Positions 8,724 through 17,039 of a stretch of 37,889 bases of DNA are shown piece after piece (the stretch's first letter is position 1; every line of letters starts with the position of its first letter). The stretch comes from Bacteroidota bacterium. GTDB taxonomy: Bacteria; Bacteroidota; Bacteroidia; Cytophagales; Cyclobacteriaceae. The notes beneath the pieces were generated by a model. The model was not told the origin of the DNA. It ran no database searches and saw nothing but the letters and a program-made list of their open reading frames with translations. The position numbers and the translations under genes are program-made. Where the stretch lies: assembly GCA_018266395.1 (NCBI GenBank), contig JAFEAM010000039.1, forward strand, positions 1-37,889, given 5' to 3'.

Positions 8724-9695
8724 ATGGAAAGGTATTTGAGACAGCCAATGGAAAATATATTCCATATGGATTCATATTCTCAAATGATCGTTGATGCGGT
8801 GGCGAAGGTGAAAAATGCTGTTGTCAGGATCGATACCTTCAAAAACGTAAAAGGCACCCCAAAGCACGCCGGTACCGGGTCAGGATTCATCTTTTCAACT
8901 GATGGCTTCATTTTCACCAATAGCCATGTGGTTAAGGACGCCGAAAAAATCATGGTCACGCTCCTGAATGAAAATGAAATTGAAGCCACCTGCATTGGTC
9001 AGGATCCGGATACTGACCTTGCCATGCTAAAGATCTATTCAGACGGATATTCAGCCGCCAAACTGGGGGACTCCTCGCTACTTCAGATCGGTCAGCTTGT
9101 TATCGCCCTCGGCAACCCATTAGGCTATCAGCATACCGTCACTACGGGGGTAGTAAGTGCATTGGGCCGCACGATGAGAACCTCTACAGGTGCTGTCATA
9201 GAGAACGTAATCCAGTCCGATGCAGCCCTCAATCCCGGCAATTCCGGCGGTCCGCTCATAGATACCGATGGCAGCGTTGTGGGTGTAAATACCGCGATCA
9301 TCAACGGGGCGCAAGGGATAAGCTTTTCTGTTGATATCAACACCGCAAGGGAAGTGGCCGACCAGCTCATCCGTAACGGCAAGGTGTTTAAGGCCTACCT
9401 GGGATGCATGTTACAGGAGGTAAATATCCATACCAAAATTCTGAGGCACCATCACCTGAGCAACCAGAAAGGTCTGTTTATTACCGGAATTGAGCCTTCA
9501 TCACCCGCTGGCCGGTCACCGCTGAAAGAGGGTGACATTATCGTTGGGTTCAATGGTAAAACGATCAACACGCTTCCGGAACTGTTCAGAGCACTTACTC
9601 GGAGGGATATTCTAGGCCTCGTGGATATTACAGTCATCAGGCATACGGATTTGCTCGCCTTCACCATCCAGCCGGAGGAGAAAGTGCAGGCCTGA
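8724..9695 (+). CDS. HtrA-like serine protease (S1C) without export signal
   Basis: This is a 323-residue S1C protease with triad His68 (TNSHVVKD), Asp98 (DTDLAMLKI) and Ser174 (NPGNSGGP), followed by one PDZ domain at about 225-310. Unlike the HtrA at 3675 it has no signal peptide or anchor: the N-terminus MERYLRQPMENIFHMDSYS is polar, so it is predicted cytoplasmic. I choose ATG 8724, preceded by AGGGG; the longer frame would need a TTG at 8631 overlapping the divergent gene and would add a Lys-rich, implausible extension. An N-terminal extension with FFTCLWTAIFSG is still possible if that upstream start is used. Its TGA stop abuts the helicase TGA on the other strand (TGATCA). Confidence 0.85.
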   Translation: MERYLRQPMENIFHMDSYSQMIVDAVAKVKNAVVRIDTFKNVKGTPKHAGTGSGFIFSTDGFIFTNSHVVKDAEKIMVTLLNENEIEATCIGQDPDTDLAMLKIYSDGYSAAKLGDSSLLQIGQLVIALGNPLGYQHTVTTGVVSALGRTMRTSTGAVIENVIQSDAALNPGNSGGPLIDTDGSVVGVNTAIINGAQGISFSVDINTAREVADQLIRNGKVFKAYLGCMLQEVNIHTKILRHHHLSNQKGLFITGIEPSSPAGRSPLKEGDIIVGFNGKTINTLPELFRALTRRDILGLVDITVIRHTDLLAFTIQPEEKVQA

Positions 9696-11399
9696 TCACC
9701 ACCGCTTCCTGTGAAAGGATTTCCCGCCGAACTTGCGGTGACCCTCCTTCTTCATTGAGAAGTGTTTCTTGCGTGATTTGGATTTGGATGCTGCCGCATC
9801 GGATTTGGCATCCGTTATCTCAACGCGTACTGCCCTGCCGTGATATACAAATCCTTCAAAAGCACGCGATACCTGTTCAGCCAATTCTTTCTCCACCTCA
9901 AAAAAGGAATAGGCTCCTTTCAAATCAATCTTGCCAATTTCTTTTCGCTCTACGCCAGTAACTTCTTCAATCATATCCAGAAAACCGGCCTTTTCAAATC
10001 CGTCCATCTTGCCCAGATTGATAAAGAACCTGGCGCCCGTTATATAGCGGGATCCCTGCCCTTCACCACTATCCTGGGCATTCAGATCCGGCGCGTTGCG
10101 GTAATAGTCGAGAAACCGGTTAAATTCAATAGCAGCAAATCGTTTTATCAACTCCGGCTTGGTGAGATGGTGCAACTCTTCGTACACCGCAGGGAGAAAT
10201 GCCTCCATCTCCTCTTCCTTCACCGTTACCTCCTTCACCTTATGCATCAGCGCAAGCAGTTGCTTCTGGCAGACTTCAGGACCAGTAGGAACCATCATCC
10301 GCTTGAACGGTGATTTGAGAGATTTCTCGATTTGTTTCATCCTGCCTAACTCTTCCCGACTGACCAGTGCAATGGATATTCCGCTTTTTCCCGCCCTGGC
10401 TGTACGGCCGCTGCGATGGGTGTAGAACTCCATTTCATCCGGCATGTTCATATGAATGACGTGCGTGATATTTTCTACGTCGATTCCGCGCGCTGCCACA
10501 TCTGTAGCTACCAAAATCTGAAGACTCCTGTCCCTGAACTTCATCATGACACGGTCGCGCTGTTGTTGGGTCAGGTCTCCATGCAATGCATCGGCGTTAT
10601 AACCGTCTTTCATCAGCATTTCGGCCACCTTTTGTGTGTCGATCCGTGTTCTGCAAAAGATCAGGCCAAAGATGTCGGGATTAAAGTCAAGAATTCTTTT
10701 GATCGCCGAATATTTGTCTCTTTCCCGGACCAGCACATAACGGTGTTCGATGTTCACATTGCCTGCATTCTTATCTCCTACCGTAAGTTCAAACGGGTCG
10801 GCCATGTAGTTCTTCATGATGGCCTTCACCTCCTTCGGCATGGTAGCTGAAAACAACCAGGTAATTTTTGTATCAGGCGTGTATGAGAGAATCTTATCCA
10901 GGTCCTCCTTGAAGCCCATGTTGAGCATCTCATCCGCTTCGTCGAGCACCACATAACGAATGGCGCTAATGTCTACCGCCTTTCGATCGATAAGATCGAT
11001 CAGCCTGCCAGGAGTAGCCACAATGACATGGGCCCCGCGCTTTACTTTCCGGATCTGTTCGCTGATGCTAGCGCCTCCATAGACGGCCACAATATTGAAC
11101 TTCTTGAATTTTTCAGAAAAGTTTTCGAGGTCGCTTGTGATCTGCAGGCCAAGTTCGCGAGTTGGTGCCAACACCAGCGCCTGCGTATATCTCGATTGGT
11201 CATCCACCAGATCCAATAGAGGCAAACCAAACGCCGCTGTCTTTCCGGTTCCCGTCTGCGCCAATCCCACAAAGTCCCGGTCCCCCTTCAGTAAAACCGG
11301 GATTGACTTTTCCTGAATGGGCGTAGGGGTCTCGAAGCCAAGTAACTCGACTGACTCGACCAGTCCCCGGGATAAGCCCAGGGATTCAAATGATTTCAT
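9696..11399 (-). CDS. DEAD-box ATP-dependent RNA helicase with DbpA-type RNA-binding tail
   Basis: This is a 567-residue helicase. It carries the Q motif (GFETPTPIQ, 21-29), Walker A AQTGTGKT (47-54), PTRELGLQ, TPGRLIDL, DEAD (153-156), SAT, a motif V-like ATDVAARGIDV and motif VI HRSGRTARAG. After the two RecA-like domains there is a linker of about 90 residues and a DbpA-like RNA-binding domain (ITGARFFINLGKMDGFEKAG... to VRVEI), then a very basic tail rich in Lys, Arg and His. It likely acts in ribosome assembly or RNA remodelling, including in the cold. I start at the ATG at 11397-11399; the longer frame to 11426 would begin with TTG. Confidence 0.92.
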   Translation of the reverse strand: MKSFESLGLSRGLVESVELLGFETPTPIQEKSIPVLLKGDRDFVGLAQTGTGKTAAFGLPLLDLVDDQSRYTQALVLAPTRELGLQITSDLENFSEKFKKFNIVAVYGGASISEQIRKVKRGAHVIVATPGRLIDLIDRKAVDISAIRYVVLDEADEMLNMGFKEDLDKILSYTPDTKITWLFSATMPKEVKAIMKNYMADPFELTVGDKNAGNVNIEHRYVLVRERDKYSAIKRILDFNPDIFGLIFCRTRIDTQKVAEMLMKDGYNADALHGDLTQQQRDRVMMKFRDRSLQILVATDVAARGIDVENITHVIHMNMPDEMEFYTHRSGRTARAGKSGISIALVSREELGRMKQIEKSLKSPFKRMMVPTGPEVCQKQLLALMHKVKEVTVKEEEMEAFLPAVYEELHHLTKPELIKRFAAIEFNRFLDYYRNAPDLNAQDSGEGQGSRYITGARFFINLGKMDGFEKAGFLDMIEEVTGVERKEIGKIDLKGAYSFFEVEKELAEQVSRAFEGFVYHGRAVRVEITDAKSDAAASKSKSRKKHFSMKKEGHRKFGGKSFHRKRW

Positions 11400-11547
11400 T
11401 GATTGATTATTAATAAGGAGGAGCAAAGGTACTAAAGAATTGACGAGTGGCAGGATGAAGTGTGCGCCGGTCCCGCTGATAGGACTGCAGCGGCATGCAG
11501 TGCGCGAAATTATCAGGGCAATATTTCAGTCCTGACCGAAGCAATCC

Positions 11548-11555
11548 TAACTTTA
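11548..11555 (+). promoter_or_regulatory. Possible -7 element for the dipeptidyl peptidase gene
   Basis: TAACTTTA resembles TAnnTTTG; 20 bases upstream is only TTTC (11524-11527) as a -33 box, so two mismatches in all. It would give a 5' leader of about 20 nt before the ATG at 11582. Low confidence. Confidence 0.25.
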
Positions 11556-11581
11556 CAGATCATTCACCAAACAAACGAGCT

Positions 11582-13771
11582 ATGATTGTACGGCCTCAAA
11601 AAGCAATACTTACCTGCCTTTTGCTCTTCTGCGTATTGCACTTTTCCCTTGCACAGGGCGACAGGCTGGTATGGTCTTCAGACGGGAACTCATATTACAA
11701 AGCAGAAAACGGAGACATCGATCGCTATACAATGCCTGGCAGGGTGAACTCCATGGTTGTCTCACGAAATGAACTAAGTCCTGACGGGAAAGGACCAATG
11801 GAGATCAAGTCTTTTGCTTTTACCAAAGACGAAAAGAAGCTTCTTGTTTACACCAACTCCAGGAAGGTGTGGCGACTGGAAACCCGTGGTGATTATTGGG
11901 TGTTTGATCTGCAAACAAAGAAACTCAACCAGATAGGCAAGGGACGACCTGCCTCCAGTCTGATGTTTGCAAAGTTCAGTCCCGACGGTACCAAAGTGGC
12001 CTACGTAAGCGAGCATAACCTTTACGTGGAAGACTTGGCAAGCGGTGTCATCACACCACTGACCAAAGACGGCAATCGCAAACTGATCTATGGAACCTTC
12101 GATTGGGTGTATGAAGAGGAATTCAATTGTCGAGATGGGTTCTCCTGGAGCCCTGACAGTCAGCATATCGCCTTCTGGCAGATTGATGCCAGCGGCATCA
12201 GGGACTATTATATGCTCAATATGACAGACTCGGCACATTCACGTGTTATTCCAGTGGAATACCCTACGATAGGTGAACGGCCATCTGCTGCCCGCATTGG
12301 AGTTACAGGATTGAACGGGGAACCCATCACGTGGCTTGCACTTCCGGGAAATCCGACCGAACATTTCCTGCCCAGGATGGAATGGAATTCTGCTTCCGAA
12401 ATTCTGGTTCAACAGCTGGACCGTAAGCAACAGGAAAGTGTGCTATTCTGGTGCAACGCCCTCAATGGCGATGCGCGCATGATCCATGCCGAAAAAGACA
12501 GCGCGTGGGTAGATGTGTTCGAAACGTCCCCTGGCCAGGAGCAGCTTCATTTTGTGGAGTTGATCACTGGCAATACCGAGTTCCTTTGGATGAGCGAAAA
12601 GGACGGCTGGCGGCATCTTTACAGAATATCGCTGGATGGAAAGAAAGAGATACTTGTGACTGCAGGTGATTTCGATGTAATGGACCTGAAGGGAATTGAT
12701 CAAAAGAACGGCATCGTCTACTTCACTGCATCACCCTCAAATGCCACGCAGCAGTACCTTTATAAGGCAAGGCTCTATAACCCCGGCAAGACAGAACGCG
12801 TCACGCCGGCAGGAGAAGATGGATGGCACAACTACACCATTTCTCCCAGTGGACGTTATGCCCAGCACTCTTTTTCAAGTGCAAACGCGAGCCCTTATTC
12901 AGAATGGATCGACCTGACCAAAAACAAACCACTGAATGAAAAAGAATCTGCTGCGGCAAGAGGCAACCAGAAGAAACCCGCACATCCTGTAGAGTTTATA
13001 CAGATCAAGACGGAAGACAACGTACTAATGGATGGCTGGATGGTGAAGCCTTCCAACTTTGATCCATCAAAGAAATATCCGGTAGTGTTCTTTGTATACA
13101 CAGAGCCGGCGAGTCAGACAGTGTTGGATCGTTTTGGCGTGGGCCGGAACAGGATGTATCGGGGCGACATGGCCAACGATGGATACCTCTACATCTCGAT
13201 GGATGGAAGGGGGACGCCTGGACCGAAAGGAAGCAGATGGCGCAAGAGTATATACAGGAAGATCGGGCAATTGAATATCCGCGACCAGGCCATGGCAGCA
13301 AAAGAAATACTCAAGTGGTCGTTCGTCGACCCGGAGCGCATAGCAGTATGGGGTTGGAGCGGCGGAGGATCAACCACACTGAATCTCTTGTTCCAGTACC
13401 CTGATATCTATAAAACAGGTATTGCGATCGCAGCAGTTGCCAATCAACTCACCTATGACAACATTTATCAGGAGCGCTATATGGGACTCCCTCAGGAAAA
13501 TCTGCAGGATATACTCGACGGCTCTCCGGTTACTCATGCCGGCAAACTGAAGGGCAACCTCTTGTACATTCATGGAACAGGTGACGACAATGTTCATTAT
13601 AATAATGCCGAGATGCTGCTAAATGAACTTATCCGAAATAATAAGCAGTTCCAATTTATGGCCTACCCCAACCGGAGTCACGGTATTTCGGAAGGAGAAG
13701 GAACAAGCGAGCATTTGACTACGCTTTACACTGAATACCTGAGAAAGTATTGTCCGCCCGGACCCCGGTAG
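11582..13771 (+). CDS. Secreted dipeptidyl peptidase IV-type prolyl peptidase (S9B)
   Basis: This is a 729-residue exported serine peptidase that should remove Xaa-Pro/Xaa-Ala dipeptides from peptide N-termini. A signal peptide (ILTCLLLFCVLHFSLAQG) is followed by a beta-propeller domain containing the diagnostic substrate-anchoring acidic motif DWVYEEEF (Glu178-180). The alpha/beta-hydrolase domain has nucleophile Ser593 in GWSGGGS (DPP4 usually has GWSYGGY), Asp668 in HGTGDDNVH and His700 in NRSHG. The start at 11582 was chosen because it begins the signal peptide; the frame extends to an ATG at 11495 that would bury it. A TonB receptor and a secreted amidohydrolase lie downstream on the same strand, suggesting peptide use, although a hairpin separates them. 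Confidence 0.92.
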   Translation: MIVRPQKAILTCLLLFCVLHFSLAQGDRLVWSSDGNSYYKAENGDIDRYTMPGRVNSMVVSRNELSPDGKGPMEIKSFAFTKDEKKLLVYTNSRKVWRLETRGDYWVFDLQTKKLNQIGKGRPASSLMFAKFSPDGTKVAYVSEHNLYVEDLASGVITPLTKDGNRKLIYGTFDWVYEEEFNCRDGFSWSPDSQHIAFWQIDASGIRDYYMLNMTDSAHSRVIPVEYPTIGERPSAARIGVTGLNGEPITWLALPGNPTEHFLPRMEWNSASEILVQQLDRKQQESVLFWCNALNGDARMIHAEKDSAWVDVFETSPGQEQLHFVELITGNTEFLWMSEKDGWRHLYRISLDGKKEILVTAGDFDVMDLKGIDQKNGIVYFTASPSNATQQYLYKARLYNPGKTERVTPAGEDGWHNYTISPSGRYAQHSFSSANASPYSEWIDLTKNKPLNEKESAAARGNQKKPAHPVEFIQIKTEDNVLMDGWMVKPSNFDPSKKYPVVFFVYTEPASQTVLDRFGVGRNRMYRGDMANDGYLYISMDGRGTPGPKGSRWRKSIYRKIGQLNIRDQAMAAKEILKWSFVDPERIAVWGWSGGGSTTLNLLFQYPDIYKTGIAIAAVANQLTYDNIYQERYMGLPQENLQDILDGSPVTHAGKLKGNLLYIHGTGDDNVHYNNAEMLLNELIRNNKQFQFMAYPNRSHGISEGEGTSEHLTTLYTEYLRKYCPPGPR

Positions 13772-13796
13772 ACATTCATTTTGAACTGACGAAAAG

Positions 13797-13833
13797 AGCC
13801 GGCAATGGCATTCTGCTATCTTTGCCGGCCTTT
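13797..13833 (+). terminator. Probable terminator after the dipeptidyl peptidase gene
   Basis: GCCGGCAA (13798-13805) pairs with TTGCCGGC (13822-13829) around a 16-nt loop, followed by CTTT. The stem is strong but the T-run short. Confidence 0.5.
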
Positions 13834-13994
13834 AACCTGGCCTATTGCGAAGACAAACTGTCAAGCGGTCAATTTGCTGTTTGTACGGGATAACCCTGCC
13901 GCAAGAAATCAGTTAGAGACAGCATAAAATACTTGCCCGTTTGGGAATAACGGGTTAGCGCTTTTTGTCTAAACGACGCAACGGATAGGAGAAT
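13834..13994 (+). other. Leader/promoter region of the TonB receptor gene
   Basis: This non-coding stretch follows the hairpin. It contains an inverted repeat CCCGTT (13936-13941) / AACGGG (13949-13954) and, next to the ATG at 13995, AGGAGAAT, an unusually good Shine-Dalgarno sequence for this window. I could not place a convincing -33/-7 pair. Confidence 0.35.
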
Positions 13995-16913
13995 ATGAGA
14001 ATAATTGCCATACTGTTTTTATTCATTGGAATTACGGCTTTTGGCCAGGTTAATCAGACCACACCCAAAGGACACGGCAGGATAATCGGAACGGTCCTCG
14101 ATGACAACAAACAGCCCGTTGAATTTGCGACAGTTGCGCTGGTCGGACCCACTTCCGACAAACCCATCGACGGCGCCATTTGCGACGACAAAGGAAAATT
14201 CGCTATTGTCAAAGTACCCAACGGAAACTACCGCCTCATCATTTCTTTTATCGGCTACGAGAACACAGTGGTTAAAGACATTGTCATTTCAGACAAGAAG
14301 AACTTCATCGATGTCGGCAACCAGGGGCTTGCCACCACGTCCAAGCAATTGGAAGCTGTAGTGGTGGAAGGGCAGAAAGTCCTGGTGGAAGAAAAGGTTG
14401 ATCGCACCGTTTATAATGCCGAAAACGACAATACAGCCAAGGGAGGAGATGCCACCGATGTACTGAAGCGCGTGCCCATGCTTTCTGTGGACATGGACGG
14501 CAACGTGTCCCTTCGTGGAAATCAGAATATCAAGGTCCTTATCAACAATAAGCCTTCCACCATCACTGCATCCAGCGTGGCTGATGCGTTGAAGCAAATT
14601 CCGGCTGATCAGATTAAGACCGTGGAAGTGATCACCTCGCCCTCTGCCAAGTATGACGCTGAAGGCTCGGCAGGTATTATCAATATCGTGACCAAGAAAA
14701 ATACGCTTCAGGGTATGAATTTGAACATAGATGGAAGCACCGGCTACCGCGGCTCCAATCTCAGCCTCAATGGCGGTTACCGTAAAGGAAAACTTGGCAT
14801 CTCGTTGGGAGGATTTGGCAGAAGCGGTTACAACGTCACCGGACGGTTCACCAACAGCCAGTTGACCACGAATACCACCACGGGTGCACAAACGCTGAAT
14901 ATTCAGGATGCCGCCACACGCCGTCAGGATTTGTTCGGCAACCTGAACGCCGGCATTGACTATGACATCAATAAGACCAACTCACTGACCGGTGGCATCC
15001 GGTTTGGTACACGCAATGGATGGAATTATCAGGATAACCTGCTGACCAGCACCTATCAGAATGATTTACTTACCGGCACCAGCCTCCGCAATGTCAATAC
15101 ACAGGACCTGTCAAACAATATAGATGCGAGTCTGAACTACACACACACTTTCTCCAAACCGCAGAGAGAGTTCAGTGTTCTTACGCTGTACAGCCGCAAC
15201 AACCGCACGAATGACTTTACCAACTCCATTCTCAATCAGACGGACCTTACTACCGCCAGCCGCCTGATGAATGAGAACAAGAGCTTTAATGAGGAAATTA
15301 CTGTGCAGGCCGATTATCAGACACCCATCAGCACCAACCAGCTGCTTGAGGTGGGCGGGAAGAATATTTCAAGGAATGTCTCCAGTGACTACAAATATTT
15401 CTCATCTGTCGGTGAGGGCACTTATGTCCCGATCGCCAACAGCAGCCTGGCCAACGTATTCAATTACAACCAGAATATTACTGCCGGCTACCTCGCCTAC
15501 ACATACAGTTCAAAATCCGGCTACAGCCTCAAGGCAGGATCCCGATATGAGTACACTACCATCAATGCCAACTTTGCGACGGAAAAAACACCCGTGGTCA
15601 TTCCCTCCTACGGCGTGCTGGTCCCCAGTGTCAACCTTTCAAAGAAGCTGAAGTCCGGAACAGTCAAGATCGCCTACAACCGTCGCATTCAGCGTCCTTC
15701 CATTCAGTTTTTGAATCCGAATTATCAAGCCTCCAATCCATACAATGCATCCATCGGTAACCCCAACCTTGGGCCGGAGTACACCAACAATTACGAGTTG
15801 TCGTATAACACTTTCATTAACAGTACCAATCTGACGTTCTCCACTTTTGTACGGAATACGGATAATGCGATTCAGCCGATTCGCAACGTAAAAGGTGATA
15901 CCGTAGTTACTACTTATAAGAACATCGGTAAGGAAGACGCATATGGCGGTAGCATATTTGCCAATGTTAACGTGTCAAACAAACTGTCACTGAACGGGGG
16001 TGCCGATATTTACTATGCCATTCTCAAAAACAACGACCCTAATCCGCTGTATACAGCAAGCAACCAGGGTTGGGTAGTGGGTTACCGCTTCTTTGGAAGC
16101 TACAATATAACGAAGGGATGGGGACTGCAGTTCTTCAGTTTCTACCGTGGCAGACAGGTGCAATTGCAGGGTGTTCAGGGTAGTTTCTACATCTACAGTT
16201 TAAGTATCCGGAAAGACCTGCCCAACAAGAAAGGAAGCATCGGATTCGGCGCCGAGCAATTCTTCACTCCGGCAATGCGAATTCCAAGTTATACCGTTTC
16301 TCCGGTCGTTCAGCAAAACAGCACGAACGAACTGCACAACATGAACTTCAAGATCACGTTCAGTTACCGAATTGGTAAAATGAGCTTCGATCAGCCACGG
16401 CGCAAGAAATCTATTAGCAACGACGACCTTAAAGAAGGTGGTGGCGGCGGTGACATGGGAGGAGGCGATATGGGGCAGCAGGGCGGCGGTGGTCAACGCC
16501 AGGGAGGTGCAGGAATGGGCGCCGGTGCACGCAATGCACAGCAGAATAATGCCAAGACGAATGACAAGAGTGAGAAGAAAGATGAGGGATTTGATCCCAA
16601 TGCCGTAGTGATAGCTGAAGGCAGCTGGTCCTATACGGTCGATTCACCGCAGGGCGGTGGCGGCACACTCAACATCCGCAAGGAAGGCGACAAGTACGCA
16701 GGCAGCGTCATCAGCAGCCGCAACAACCGTGAAACCCAACTTTCAACAGTGACGGTAAATGGAAATGAAATATCCTGGGGCTATGAAGTCAATTTCGGTG
16801 GCAACAGTTCCACTATTTCAGGCAAGGGCATCATCAAGGGTGATGAAATGAATGGCACCATCACCATGGGACAATTCGGATCGTTCCCGATGAAGGCAAC
16901 AAGAAAGCCGTAA
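13995..16913 (+). CDS. TonB-dependent outer-membrane receptor with extra C-terminal domain
   Basis: This is a 972-residue protein. Signal peptide at 1-17, then a carboxypeptidase-regulatory-like beta-sandwich (about 28-112, GRIIGTVLDDNKQPVEFATV...), a plug domain (about 120-235, with LKRVPMLSVDMDGNVSLRG and SAGIINIVTKKN) and a large beta-barrel of the OMP_b-brl_3 kind to about residue 805, ending in a strand KITFSYRIGKMSF. Then come a Gly/Gln-rich linker and a separate domain of about 98 residues (875-972) with a WSYTVDSPQGGGG start and repeated G-D/G-N turns. Barrel proteins normally end at the last strand, so this extension is unusual. Substrate unknown; TonB-driven uptake across the outer membrane is the family role. 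Neighbouring peptidase and amidohydrolase hint at peptides or their derivatives. Confidence 0.9.
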   Translation: MRIIAILFLFIGITAFGQVNQTTPKGHGRIIGTVLDDNKQPVEFATVALVGPTSDKPIDGAICDDKGKFAIVKVPNGNYRLIISFIGYENTVVKDIVISDKKNFIDVGNQGLATTSKQLEAVVVEGQKVLVEEKVDRTVYNAENDNTAKGGDATDVLKRVPMLSVDMDGNVSLRGNQNIKVLINNKPSTITASSVADALKQIPADQIKTVEVITSPSAKYDAEGSAGIINIVTKKNTLQGMNLNIDGSTGYRGSNLSLNGGYRKGKLGISLGGFGRSGYNVTGRFTNSQLTTNTTTGAQTLNIQDAATRRQDLFGNLNAGIDYDINKTNSLTGGIRFGTRNGWNYQDNLLTSTYQNDLLTGTSLRNVNTQDLSNNIDASLNYTHTFSKPQREFSVLTLYSRNNRTNDFTNSILNQTDLTTASRLMNENKSFNEEITVQADYQTPISTNQLLEVGGKNISRNVSSDYKYFSSVGEGTYVPIANSSLANVFNYNQNITAGYLAYTYSSKSGYSLKAGSRYEYTTINANFATEKTPVVIPSYGVLVPSVNLSKKLKSGTVKIAYNRRIQRPSIQFLNPNYQASNPYNASIGNPNLGPEYTNNYELSYNTFINSTNLTFSTFVRNTDNAIQPIRNVKGDTVVTTYKNIGKEDAYGGSIFANVNVSNKLSLNGGADIYYAILKNNDPNPLYTASNQGWVVGYRFFGSYNITKGWGLQFFSFYRGRQVQLQGVQGSFYIYSLSIRKDLPNKKGSIGFGAEQFFTPAMRIPSYTVSPVVQQNSTNELHNMNFKITFSYRIGKMSFDQPRRKKSISNDDLKEGGGGGDMGGGDMGQQGGGGQRQGGAGMGAGARNAQQNNAKTNDKSEKKDEGFDPNAVVIAEGSWSYTVDSPQGGGGTLNIRKEGDKYAGSVISSRNNRETQLSTVTVNGNEISWGYEVNFGGNSSTISGKGIIKGDEMNGTITMGQFGSFPMKATRKP

Positions 16914-16968
16914 CAAAAGGGTTTCGTTAAGCGAAATTTGTAACAGTTTTTGGGTAGGGTAAGGTTGA

Positions 16969-16998
16969 AATGGCGTCCACATCGGCGCCATTTTTTTT
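16969..16998 (+). terminator. Intrinsic terminator after the TonB receptor gene
   Basis: AATGGCG (16969-16975) pairs with CGCCATT (16985-16991) and is followed by an unbroken T-run to 16998. It should separate the receptor from the amidohydrolase transcript. Confidence 0.8.
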
Positions 16999-17039
16999 GC
17001 TGACTCCCCCTTCAGTACCTTAGGATACAATTCCACCCT

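Noticed and set aside
14289..14891. 200-codon frame antisense to the TonB receptor
   Set aside because: Lies wholly within the conserved plug and barrel coding sequence and has no family features.
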